The position numbers and the translations under genes were made by a program. From positions 124,001 to 188,000 of the forward strand of contig NZ_JARXNQ010000001.1 of assembly GCF_029872055.1 (NCBI RefSeq): a stretch of 64,000 nt of DNA, given 5' to 3'. The DNA is from Sulfurimonas sp. C5. GTDB taxonomy: Bacteria; Campylobacterota; Campylobacteria; Campylobacterales; Sulfurimonadaceae. Below, one piece after another: positions 56,769 to 64,000 of the stretch (positions are counted from its first letter, which is position 1; each line of letters starts with the position of its first letter). Under the pieces are notes generated by a model that ran no database searches, was not told where the DNA came from, and was given only the letters and a program-made list of their open reading frames with translations.

Positions 56769-58168
56769 TAAAACAACTCATAAAATATAATAGCAATACA
56801 ACATATTTTGCAGGTTTTTTACAAAGCTTGATAGAAGAAAGTGGTATAAGCGGTAGTGTTTCTCAAGATGAGCACTATATTACATTGAAATTAGATGCTA
56901 CACAGCAAAATGAGGCAGAGAGATTTGACAGACTATGTGCAAAATATCTGCCGCATTCTATTTTTCTAGATGAGATCGAAACAAAGCCGTTGGAGTTTGA
57001 GATTACACCATCAGGCTTTATAGCTAAAAACTTTGAGATAGCTCCATGTCCTAAATGTTTGGAACTGCTGACAAATCCTTCTAGTGAGTTATACTTAGAT
57101 GATAATATAGTGTGTAATCATTATAGTAATGAAGGTCTTAAAGTAGATGACTACACAACTTATACACCCCATTATACAGACCAAAATACACTCTTAGTCG
57201 TTGATTCTTCAAAAATTAATGAGCTTTTCTATATTACACAAAAAGAGCAAGAAGTCCTTTTTAGTATAGAAAAACCGACTATTAAAGTAACGATCAAAGA
57301 TGAAGTTCTCAAAGAGTTAACTGGAAAAAACTTTATTAACATCAAAGCACCTTATAGTTTAAAAAGCACATTGGTAGCATTAAATGCAAAAGAGAGTGAT
57401 GTCGGGTATCTGTTTTTTGATGAACAGAAACCTTTAAGAGCAGTTATTGTGCAAGATAATGTAACTATCATTCAAGATGCCAAAGGTGTAACGAAAAGTC
57501 TAGAAACATTAGATGAAGAGAGTGTAATCAACAGATTTTTAAACATTAAAAAAGAAGCAGGTTTTACTAAAGCTGCTATCGGGGCTAATCTCTCAACACA
57601 TGGAATCTCTTTTTTAGTCTCAAATGAATTGGGAGCTAAAAAGGTATTATCTCTTGGAAAGTTCGATCTTCAAAAAACCTTGCTAAAGATGAAAGAAGAT
57701 CCAAAGCGTGTAAAACTGCTTGAGAATTTTGCAAATCAAAAAGAAAATTATGCAGCTTTTGAACAGATGCATTCAACAGATCTATTTGCAGTATTATGTG
57801 TGATTTTAGAGTTAAGAGAACATAGTTTTGAGGCACTAAGTGACAAAGCATTAGAATTTAGAGGCAACGGCGGACTGAAAATTGATATGTTCTTTAACGA
57901 GCAAGGTTTTGATTACGAATCATTTTTAGGTTCCGTTATAAGTTTTTATCTGGCTGAAACAGATGTGCACTATCTTGCTTATTCTATTTTTGAAGCGTTT
58001 GCAGATATGGCTATAAGCACACTTACACAACTGCAAAAAAAATTTCATATAGATAATTTTGTGATGATGGGAGATATGTTTGCAAACAGTGTCCTTTATA
58101 GTCGCATGCTCTCAAAGTTTCAGATGCAAAAACCTTACTTTTCAAAAGCAATAGCATTAGATGAATAA
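56765..58168 (+). CDS. hydE: HydE accessory protein of Wolinella/Helicobacter type, HypF-like
   Basis: This 467-residue protein occupies the hydE position of the hydABCDE order in Wolinella and Helicobacter. HydE is required for active hydrogenase there, with unknown chemistry (recalled from the family). A CPKCLELL motif near residue 97 resembles a HypF zinc-finger half. The C-terminal 200 residues resemble the carbamoyltransferase region of HypF in places: GNGGLKID, then MMGDMFANSVLYSRML against HypF SGGVFQNRTLLELV. A divergent HypF paralogue is my inference. It has no signal peptide. hypF follows 44 nt later. Confidence 0.78.
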   Translation: MIKQLIKYNSNTTYFAGFLQSLIEESGISGSVSQDEHYITLKLDATQQNEAERFDRLCAKYLPHSIFLDEIETKPLEFEITPSGFIAKNFEIAPCPKCLELLTNPSSELYLDDNIVCNHYSNEGLKVDDYTTYTPHYTDQNTLLVVDSSKINELFYITQKEQEVLFSIEKPTIKVTIKDEVLKELTGKNFINIKAPYSLKSTLVALNAKESDVGYLFFDEQKPLRAVIVQDNVTIIQDAKGVTKSLETLDEESVINRFLNIKKEAGFTKAAIGANLSTHGISFLVSNELGAKKVLSLGKFDLQKTLLKMKEDPKRVKLLENFANQKENYAAFEQMHSTDLFAVLCVILELREHSFEALSDKALEFRGNGGLKIDMFFNEQGFDYESFLGSVISFYLAETDVHYLAYSIFEAFADMAISTLTQLQKKFHIDNFVMMGDMFANSVLYSRMLSKFQMQKPYFSKAIALDE

Positions 58169-58212
58169 TTGATGCTCATCAGAATCAAGAAATTGTTTAA
58201 CAAAGGAAAAGA

Positions 58213-60393
58213 GTGGAGATTCGCAAAGCTTTATTTGTAAAGGGTGTAGTGCAAGGGGTTGGTTTTCGTCCGTTTGTATATAAAACTGCACTTGTAAATA
58301 AGTTAAGCGGTTATGTAAGAAATGATGCTGATGGCGTTACAATTGAACTGCAAGGGAAAAAGCAGGATGTTGATGCTTTTTGGAAACAACTCCATAGAGA
58401 ACTTCCCCCTTTAGCTCATATTGACTCCATTGAAACAAACATTATTGACTTAAACGATGAACAAGGTTTTGTGATTCTTCAAAGCGATGACTCACATACA
58501 AAAATGACTCTTATATCTCCTGATATTGCAGTATGTAAAGAGTGTTTGGAAGACCTAAAAACAAAACAAAAGTATCATAACTACTTTGCAGTAAATTGTA
58601 CAAACTGCGGGCCTAGATATTCCATTATAAAAACACTGCCATATGATCGAGTCAATACATCAATGGCTGCATTTGAGATGTGTGCATCATGTTCCTCGGA
58701 TTATAACGATCCGACAAGTAGACGTTATCATGCACAGCCGATATCATGCAACAGCTGCGGTCCCAAACTTGATGGAGAGATAGAAACATTTGCTCGCTAT
58801 ATAAAAGAGGGGAAAATAGTTGCCATCAAAGGAGTAGGTGGATTTCATATTGTATGTGATGCAACAAACAATACGGTAATTCAAAAGCTAAGAGAGTACA
58901 AAAAACGCCCTACTAAACCGTTTGCACTTATGTGTAAAGATATTGAACAGGTAAAAACTGTTGCAGAGGTAGATTCAAAAGAGAAAGAGTTGTTAAACTC
59001 AAAAGAAGCACCTATTGTTATAGTGAGAAAAAAAACGGATGCAAAGCTCTCAGAGCTTATAGCTCCAAATATAGATAGAATAGGATGTATGCTGACATAC
59101 ACACCGTTACATCATCTTTTATTTGAATGTTTAGAAAATCCCATCGTTGCTACAAGTGCTAATTTAGGTGAAGAACCGATAATTACAACAAAAGAAGAGA
59201 TAGAGAAAAAACTCCCTTTTATTGAGCATATCTTAGATTTTGACCGAGAGATTGTAAATGCGATCGATGATTCACTTGTACAAGTAGTAGACTCTAAAAT
59301 GCAAGTGCTAAGATTGGGTCGCGGGTACGCACCGAAAGTAGTAAAATTACCCCATAAATCAGACAAAAATATTTTAGCCGTAGGAGCGAATGCAAAAAGT
59401 TCCATAGCCTTAGTAATGGAAGATAACATTATTCTCTCACCCCATATAGGTGATTTGGACTCTTTAGAAGCATTTACTTATTTTGAGAGAACCTATGAGA
59501 GTTTTAAAGGATTCTACGATTTTAAACCGCAGCAAATTATCTGTGACAAACATCCTAATTATTTAAGTACAAAATGGGCAAATTCTCAAAACCTGCCACT
59601 ACAAACAATGCAACACCACTTAGCACATATCTATGCAACAAAAGCTGAGTTTGCTCTTGTAGATGATTATTTAGGATTCAGTTTTGACGGAACAGGTTTT
59701 GGAGATGACGGTACTTTATGGGGCGGGGAGATTTTTGTAGGAGATGAGCGAAAATACCACTTTAAACCTCTTAAACTTTTAGGCGGCGTAAAAGCTATAA
59801 AGGAACCAAGACGTATAGCGTTGAGCTTGTTGTTTGAAAAGTTGAATTTTGATGAGGTCTGTAAGCTTAATCTTGAATGTGTGAAAAGTTTTTCAACAAC
59901 CGAGTTAAAGATGTTATGCCAAAGTTATGAAAAAAATCTCAATGCTCCTCTAAGCTCTTCTGTTGGACGTCTTTTTGATTTAGTTGCATCATTTGCAGGT
60001 TTGGCTCAGCAAATAAGTTATGAGGGTGAAAGTGGGCTTTTATGTGAGAGTATTTATGATGTTAATTTAACAGAAGTATTAGAATATAGTCTTCAAAACG
60101 GTGTGATCGAGATAGATTTTTTCAAGTACATATCCGATCAAGATGCAGAGATAAAAAAGTTTCCAACGCTTTTCATTAATACATTAGCTGATATAATTGT
60201 TACAATAGCTTTGCAAGAGCATATGGAAGTGATTTTAAGCGGTGGGGTTTTTCAAAATAGAACACTTTTAGAACTGGTAACATCAAAGTTGAAAAAAGCA
60301 GGAGTAAAATACTTTTTTCAGCAAACAACTCCCATCAATGACGGGGGAATTGCTCTGGGGCAGGCATATTATTATTTTGATAAACAAAAATAA
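58213..60393 (+). CDS. hypF: Carbamoyltransferase HypF
   Basis: HypF transfers carbamoyl from carbamoyl phosphate to HypE for cyanide ligand synthesis. The 726-residue order is: acylphosphatase domain (KGVVQGVGFRPFVYK), two C4 zinc fingers (CKEC...CTNC, CASC...CNSC), YrdC-like domain (GVGGFHIVCDATN), and the Kae1-like carbamoyltransferase domain (HHLAHIYATKAE, GFSFDGTGFGDDGT, SGGVFQNR). All domains are complete. The start is GTG with AAAGGAAAAG upstream. Confidence 0.96.
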   Translation: MEIRKALFVKGVVQGVGFRPFVYKTALVNKLSGYVRNDADGVTIELQGKKQDVDAFWKQLHRELPPLAHIDSIETNIIDLNDEQGFVILQSDDSHTKMTLISPDIAVCKECLEDLKTKQKYHNYFAVNCTNCGPRYSIIKTLPYDRVNTSMAAFEMCASCSSDYNDPTSRRYHAQPISCNSCGPKLDGEIETFARYIKEGKIVAIKGVGGFHIVCDATNNTVIQKLREYKKRPTKPFALMCKDIEQVKTVAEVDSKEKELLNSKEAPIVIVRKKTDAKLSELIAPNIDRIGCMLTYTPLHHLLFECLENPIVATSANLGEEPIITTKEEIEKKLPFIEHILDFDREIVNAIDDSLVQVVDSKMQVLRLGRGYAPKVVKLPHKSDKNILAVGANAKSSIALVMEDNIILSPHIGDLDSLEAFTYFERTYESFKGFYDFKPQQIICDKHPNYLSTKWANSQNLPLQTMQHHLAHIYATKAEFALVDDYLGFSFDGTGFGDDGTLWGGEIFVGDERKYHFKPLKLLGGVKAIKEPRRIALSLLFEKLNFDEVCKLNLECVKSFSTTELKMLCQSYEKNLNAPLSSSVGRLFDLVASFAGLAQQISYEGESGLLCESIYDVNLTEVLEYSLQNGVIEIDFFKYISDQDAEIKKFPTLFINTLADIIVTIALQEHMEVILSGGVFQNRTLLELVTSKLKKAGVKYFFQQTTPINDGGIALGQAYYYFDKQK

Positions 60394-60433
60394 TCAAAAA
60401 AGAGCAAAATTAATTTTCTTTTTACTTTAAAAA

Positions 60434-60441
60434 TATAGAAT
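60434..60441 (+). promoter_or_regulatory. Candidate -10 element of hupE-like gene
   Basis: TATAGAAT (readable as TATAGA or TAGAAT) lies just upstream of operator-like site 3, mirroring the hydA arrangement. Confidence 0.35.
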
Positions 60442-60443
60442 AA

Positions 60444-60462
60444 TGAATAACTATTCATTTTT
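60444..60462. promoter_or_regulatory. Operator-like palindrome, site 3 (hupE)
   Basis: TGAATAACTATTCATTTTT differs from the hydA element in only two bases. It also lies in a perfect 8-bp inverted repeat with 2-nt spacer (AATGAATA..TATTCATT). It sits in the 101-nt gap before hupE, downstream of a -10-like element. It could double as a weak terminator of hypF because T residues follow. Confidence 0.55.
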
Positions 60463-60494
60463 TGAGTAGAAGTTCATCTTTAAGGAAACGCATT

Positions 60495-61010
60495 ATGAAA
60501 ATCTTATTGGCATTGATGGCTCTTTCAGCTATGGCATTTGGACACACAACAACTCTAGAGAGTGGTGGTTTTAGCAGTGGTTTTTTACACCCGATTAGTG
60601 GGCTTGATCATATCTTGGCAATGGTTGGTGTAGGTATGCTTGCATATGCATCGGCTAGAAAAGGTGCTGTACTTTTAGTTGCTTTTATGGGAGCGATGGT
60701 TGTAGCTGCTACTTTAGGTTTTGCAGGTGTTGAATTCGCATATACTGAAGAGGGGATTTTACTCTCTATAGCAGTTGTTTTCGCACTTATCGGTTTTGCT
60801 AAAAAGATCTCTATGGGTGCAATCGTTGCAATTATTGCGTTTTTCGGAATGTTTCATGGATTTGCTCATGGTGCAGAGTTCCAAAGCGGAAGCTTTTTAG
60901 CATATATGGCAGGTTTTTCTACTTCGACACTTCTTTTACACATCAGCGGTATTGCTCTAGCATATGCATATGCTAAAACTGCGATGAAAAAACAAACACA
61001 GTTAGCATAA
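60495..61010 (+). CDS. hupE: HupE/UreJ-like membrane protein
   Basis: This 171-residue protein has a cleavable-looking N-terminal signal (about 1-15, ending in AMAFGH) and about six membrane segments. The family motif HPISGLDHILAMVGVGMLA is present. HupE and UreJ are thought to take up nickel or cobalt; nickel supply for the hydrogenase is the likely role. The ATG at 60495 has AAGGAA upstream; an in-frame ATG 33 nt before it adds a basic leader and overlaps that site. It is 2 nt from hypB. Confidence 0.9.
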   Translation: MKILLALMALSAMAFGHTTTLESGGFSSGFLHPISGLDHILAMVGVGMLAYASARKGAVLLVAFMGAMVVAATLGFAGVEFAYTEEGILLSIAVVFALIGFAKKISMGAIVAIIAFFGMFHGFAHGAEFQSGSFLAYMAGFSTSTLLLHISGIALAYAYAKTAMKKQTQLA

Positions 61011-61012
61011 AT

Positions 61013-61834
61013 ATGTGTCAAGATTGCGGCTGTAGTATAACAACTGATGTTCATGAACATACTCATGAACATCACCATCACGATCATGGACATCATCATC
61101 ATGACCATGGTCATCATCATCACGGAAGTAGTGAAGAACATCAAAAAGCGCATGCACATATTCACGATAATCCTCAACTCAATGACCCAAAAACAATCTC
61201 GGTAATCTCAAAGATACTTGATAAAAACGATCATGAAGCAGCACACAACAGAGAGCATTTAAACTCTCATAAGGTGCTCGGAATAAATCTCATGAGTAGT
61301 CCGGGAAGTGGAAAAACCACTTTACTAGAACATCTTGCAGACGTAGCTGATTTTAAGTTCAGTGTAGTTGAGGGTGATCTTGAAACAAGCCGTGATGCTG
61401 AAAGATTACAAAGCAAAGGGATAACGGCACATCAAATACAGACAGGTTCGGCATGTCATTTAGATGCATTTATGGTGCATAAGGCATTACATCATATAGA
61501 TTTAGATGCTGTTGATGTTTGTTTTGTCGAGAATGTTGGAAATCTGGTTTGTCCTGCAAGTTATGATGTAGGTACACATTTAAATATTGTACTTGTATCT
61601 GTACCTGAAGGGGAAGACAAGATCGCAAAATATCCTGTGATGTTTCGTCAAGCAGATTTAATCCTTTTCACGAAAACAGATCTTTTGCCTTATTTTGATT
61701 ACAATATTGAAAAAGAGAAAGAGATGGCTCGAAAGCTCAAACCAAATGTAGATATTTTAGAAGTGAGCACAAAAGATGAAGAGAGCTTGAAAAAAGTGGC
61801 TTCTTGGATAAAGTTTAAAATGGAGATGCGTTAA
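61013..61834 (+). CDS. hypB: Hydrogenase nickel incorporation GTPase HypB
   Basis: HypB delivers nickel with GTP hydrolysis. The 273-residue protein begins MCQDCGC, the N-terminal high-affinity nickel-site type (CxxCGC). It continues with a histidine-rich stretch (21 His between residues 14 and 51) likely used for nickel storage. The G domain follows: P-loop SSPGSGKTT (95-103), the metal-binding CH in GSACHLDA, and FTKTD. The DNA encodes the His stretch with a CAT/CAC repeat. It overlaps hypC by one base. Confidence 0.96.
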   Translation: MCQDCGCSITTDVHEHTHEHHHHDHGHHHHDHGHHHHGSSEEHQKAHAHIHDNPQLNDPKTISVISKILDKNDHEAAHNREHLNSHKVLGINLMSSPGSGKTTLLEHLADVADFKFSVVEGDLETSRDAERLQSKGITAHQIQTGSACHLDAFMVHKALHHIDLDAVDVCFVENVGNLVCPASYDVGTHLNIVLVSVPEGEDKIAKYPVMFRQADLILFTKTDLLPYFDYNIEKEKEMARKLKPNVDILEVSTKDEESLKKVASWIKFKMEMR

Positions 61835-62118
61835 TGTGTCTTTCTATTCCGTCTAAAGTCGTTCAGATTGATGAACAAACAAATATTGCAACCGTAGATA
61901 CTATGGGTGTTCAACGTGAAGCAAGTTTGGATCTGATGGCTGAAGGTGATGTAGCGATTGGTGATTATGTACTGATTCATATAGGTTTTATTATGAATAA
62001 AATAGATGAAGAAGACGCACTTGCTTCCTTGGAGACTTATAAAGAGATACTTACAGCTATGGATGAGGAGGAGAGGCAAAACGCCATATTAGAGGCTGAT
62101 AGATGTGAAGGAAGCTGA
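61834..62118 (+). CDS. hypC: Hydrogenase assembly chaperone HypC
   Basis: HypC binds HypD and carries the Fe(CN)2CO unit to the large subunit through its N-terminal Cys. The 94-residue protein starts MCLSIPSKV with C2 in place, then VDTMGVQREASLDLM and GDYVLIHIGFIMNKID, as expected. The acidic, helical C-terminus is slightly longer than average. It overlaps hypB and hypD by one base each. Confidence 0.96.
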   Translation: MCLSIPSKVVQIDEQTNIATVDTMGVQREASLDLMAEGDVAIGDYVLIHIGFIMNKIDEEDALASLETYKEILTAMDEEERQNAILEADRCEGS

Positions 62119-63239
62119 TGGGTTTAGAATTAAAAAATCTTTATAATGATTTCCGTGATGCAAAAACTATCAAAGCTTATGCAAAACTCATAGCACAAGA
62201 TGCAAAAAAACTGCCCCGTCCCATAAACATTATGGAGGTGTGCGGCGGTCATACCCATACTATTATGAAGTATGGAATACTACAACTTTTACCACCCAAC
62301 ATAAAATTTATTCACGGGCCCGGATGTCCCGTATGTGTCATGCCTAAAGAGAGAGTAGACCATGCTTATGCATTAGCTATGCAAAAAGATGTGATCCTCG
62401 TGACGCTTGGAGATATGATCAAAGTACCAGGAAGTAACGGGAGCCTACAAGATGCTCGTGCAAAAGGTGCCGATGTACGTTTTGTGTACTCACCTATGGA
62501 GTGTCTAAAAATTTCAAAAGAAAATCCAACAAAGAGAATTATCTTTTTTGCCATAGGATTTGAAACAACGACACCGATGACAGCGGCACTGCTTGAGCAA
62601 GTTATAAAACAAGATATACATAATATTTTGGTTCATATAAATCATGTTACCGTTCCCGAACCGATGCGTGTACTGCTTAGTGATGATGAGTGTAATATAG
62701 ATGCCTTTTTGGGACCCTCACACGTAAGCGTAATCAGCGGTAGTAAAATTTATGAAGAGTTTCCTAAAAAATGGGGCAAGCCTGTTGTTGTGAGTGGATT
62801 CGAGCCTGTTGATGTAATGGAATCTATCAGTATGGTAGTAAAACAGTTTGTAGAGTCTCGCTGTGAGCTTGAAGTACAATATAAACGTGCCGTTACATAT
62901 GATGGAAATCTAAATGCACAAAAGTTGATCGCAAAGTATTTTGAAAAAGCACCACATTTTCGTTTTCGAGGACTTGGAGATATTCCCGAGGGTGGCTTGA
63001 AACTGAAAAAAGAATACGATAAATACAATGCAGAGGTGATATACGATGCAATACTCCCTAAAGAGGAGATAGATGATCACAAACTTTGTAAGTGTGGAGA
63101 GATATTAAAAGGAAAAGCGACTCCACCGGAGTGCAGCATCTTTGGAACTGCCTGTAAACCAAATACTCCGATCGGCAGTTGTATGGTAAGCAGTGAAGGT
63201 GCATGTGCCGCTTATTATAAATATGGTAACCTTTTATAG
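62118..63239 (+). CDS. hypD: Hydrogenase maturation protein HypD
   Basis: HypD is the [4Fe-4S] scaffold on which Fe(CN)2CO is built. The 373-residue protein has the motifs EVCGGHTHTIMKYG, HGPGCPVCVMP, and a C-terminal Cys-rich region (CKCGEILKGKATPPECSIFG, then ACKPNTPIGSCMVSSEGACAAYY) that holds the cluster. All key cysteines appear present. It follows hypC directly and precedes hypE by 23 nt. Confidence 0.97.
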   Translation: MGLELKNLYNDFRDAKTIKAYAKLIAQDAKKLPRPINIMEVCGGHTHTIMKYGILQLLPPNIKFIHGPGCPVCVMPKERVDHAYALAMQKDVILVTLGDMIKVPGSNGSLQDARAKGADVRFVYSPMECLKISKENPTKRIIFFAIGFETTTPMTAALLEQVIKQDIHNILVHINHVTVPEPMRVLLSDDECNIDAFLGPSHVSVISGSKIYEEFPKKWGKPVVVSGFEPVDVMESISMVVKQFVESRCELEVQYKRAVTYDGNLNAQKLIAKYFEKAPHFRFRGLGDIPEGGLKLKKEYDKYNAEVIYDAILPKEEIDDHKLCKCGEILKGKATPPECSIFGTACKPNTPIGSCMVSSEGACAAYYKYGNLL

Positions 63240-63262
63240 AATATAAAGTAGGAAAATTTTTA

Positions 63263-64000
63263 ATGACAAATACAATAACTCTAGCACAAGGTAACGGCGG
63301 AGAAGAAAATAACGAACTTATCTCTAACGTATTTTATAGAGCATTTGAAAATGAGATACTTGCAAAAAGTGAAGATGCCGCTGTTATAGAATCGGGAAAA
63401 CTGGCTATGAGTACGGACAGTTTTACTGTATCGCCATTATTTTTTAATGGTGGAGACATTGGAAAGCTTGCGGTTTGCGGTACATGTAACGATCTAGCTA
63501 TGATGGGTGCAAAACCTAAATACCTTACTTGCAGTGTTATCATGGAAGAGGGCTTTGAGCTTAATCAACTTAAAAGCATTGTTGAGAGTATGAAAAGCGA
63601 ACTTGCAAAAAACGGTGCTGTAGTTGTCAGCGGCGATACGAAAGTGGTGCAAAAGGGGAGTGTAGATAAAATATTTATCAACACGACTGGTATAGGGGAA
63701 GTACTGCAAGAAGGGATCAGCTCAAATAACATAAGTGAAGATGATTTGATTTTAGTGAGTCGTGATATTGGTGCCCACGGTGCCGCTATTTTTGCAGCCC
63801 GTGAGGGGATAGAACTCGAAACGGAATTACAAAGTGATTGTGAAAGTTTGTTTTCAACCGTAGAAGCTTTAATAACTAACGGTATACAAATAACAGCAAT
63901 GCGTGATGCAACCCGTGGAGGATTAGCTGCAGTTTTAAACGAATGGGCAAAACAATCAGATGTATGTATAGAGGTTGAAGAAGAAAAAATCCCTGTAAAT
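63263..64000 (+). CDS. hypE: Hydrogenase maturation protein HypE, partial
   Basis: HypE dehydrates its C-terminal thiocarboxamide with ATP to give a thiocyanate, the cyanide donor. The first 246 codons are in the window. It starts MTNTITLAQGNGGEENNE, with the PurM/AIR synthase-like ATP-binding segments MSTDSFTVSPLFFNGGDIGKLAVCGTCNDLAM and VVVSGDTKVV, and ends inside the second half (MRDATRGGLAA). The C-terminal PRIC motif lies beyond the edge. An AGGAAAA site precedes the ATG. Confidence 0.95.
   Translation, partial: MTNTITLAQGNGGEENNELISNVFYRAFENEILAKSEDAAVIESGKLAMSTDSFTVSPLFFNGGDIGKLAVCGTCNDLAMMGAKPKYLTCSVIMEEGFELNQLKSIVESMKSELAKNGAVVVSGDTKVVQKGSVDKIFINTTGIGEVLQEGISSNNISEDDLILVSRDIGAHGAAIFAAREGIELETELQSDCESLFSTVEALITNGIQITAMRDATRGGLAAVLNEWAKQSDVCIEVEEEKIPVN

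Noticed and set aside
61060-61130. CAT/CAC microsatellite-like repeat as a stand-alone repeat or CRISPR-like element
   Set aside because: It is fully explained as the histidine-rich nickel-binding stretch of HypB; there are no spacers.

Overview
The window is AT-rich, densely packed chromosomal DNA. It almost certainly comes from a Campylobacterota (Epsilonproteobacteria) bacterium of the Sulfurimonas type. The clues are the hydABCDE hydrogenase gene order seen in Wolinella and Helicobacter, a DUF2018 (HP0242-like) gene, a Tat-exported type II-like sulfide:quinone oxidoreductase, an flhA/flaG flagellar component, many TTG starts and many 1-4 nt gene overlaps. I see no rRNA, tRNA, CRISPR array, insertion sequence, phage gene or replication origin. 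No gap without a gene exceeds about 200 bases.

Layout. 1-2713 (minus): rplI (partial), a ferredoxin-thioredoxin-reductase/rhodanese fusion, argG, and flaG with a good sigma-28 promoter. 2822-5851 (plus): a translationally coupled cluster of an MFS transporter, two very small genes and a MATE transporter that appears to use an ATT start. 5882-10441: ligA, tlyA, ribF, truD. 10444-14004: a YiiP-like metal exporter, cmoB, a thioesterase, a methyltransferase and a metallo-beta-lactamase-fold hydrolase. 14173-14262: a 29-residue membrane miniprotein with its own promoter. 14391-26441: a long plus-strand housekeeping run (DUF455, nadE, a DegT aminotransferase, lpxK, argB, DUF2018, a secreted unknown, a polyprenyl synthase, hemA, proS, fxsA-like, a DsbC-like protein, hemC, ung). 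26419-29381 (minus): an EEP nuclease and an M3 oligopeptidase. 29538-37004 (plus): a degenerate GGDEF protein, pyrH, rpoZ, spoT, tyrS, a nitronate monooxygenase, amiC. 37009-41993 (minus): a REC-PAS-GGDEF-like regulator, a DHH phosphoesterase, flhA and an Rrf2 regulator. 42151-50233: rpsO, an alcohol dehydrogenase, mdaB-like, kdsB, trmN6-like, YkgJ, a TPR lipoprotein, trpC, dapE, a thioredoxin-like protein and ridA.

The right-hand 14 kb is one functional block for oxidising H2 and sulfide into the quinone pool. It holds a TetR regulator, a Tat-exported sulfide:quinone oxidoreductase (minus), and divergently hydABC (periplasmic [NiFe] hydrogenase plus cytochrome b). A strong terminator follows hydABC, then come hydD, hydE, hypF, a hupE-like gene, hypB, hypC, hypD and the start of hypE.

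Two features of this block deserve most attention. First, the hydrogenase small subunit has Asn where the second Cys ligand of the proximal Fe-S cluster should be. Second, a shared pseudo-palindrome, TGAATnAnTnTTCAT, occurs twice in the sqr/hydA intergenic region and once before hupE, as expected for a TetR-family operator. A C-terminally HypF-like reading of HydE is also proposed.
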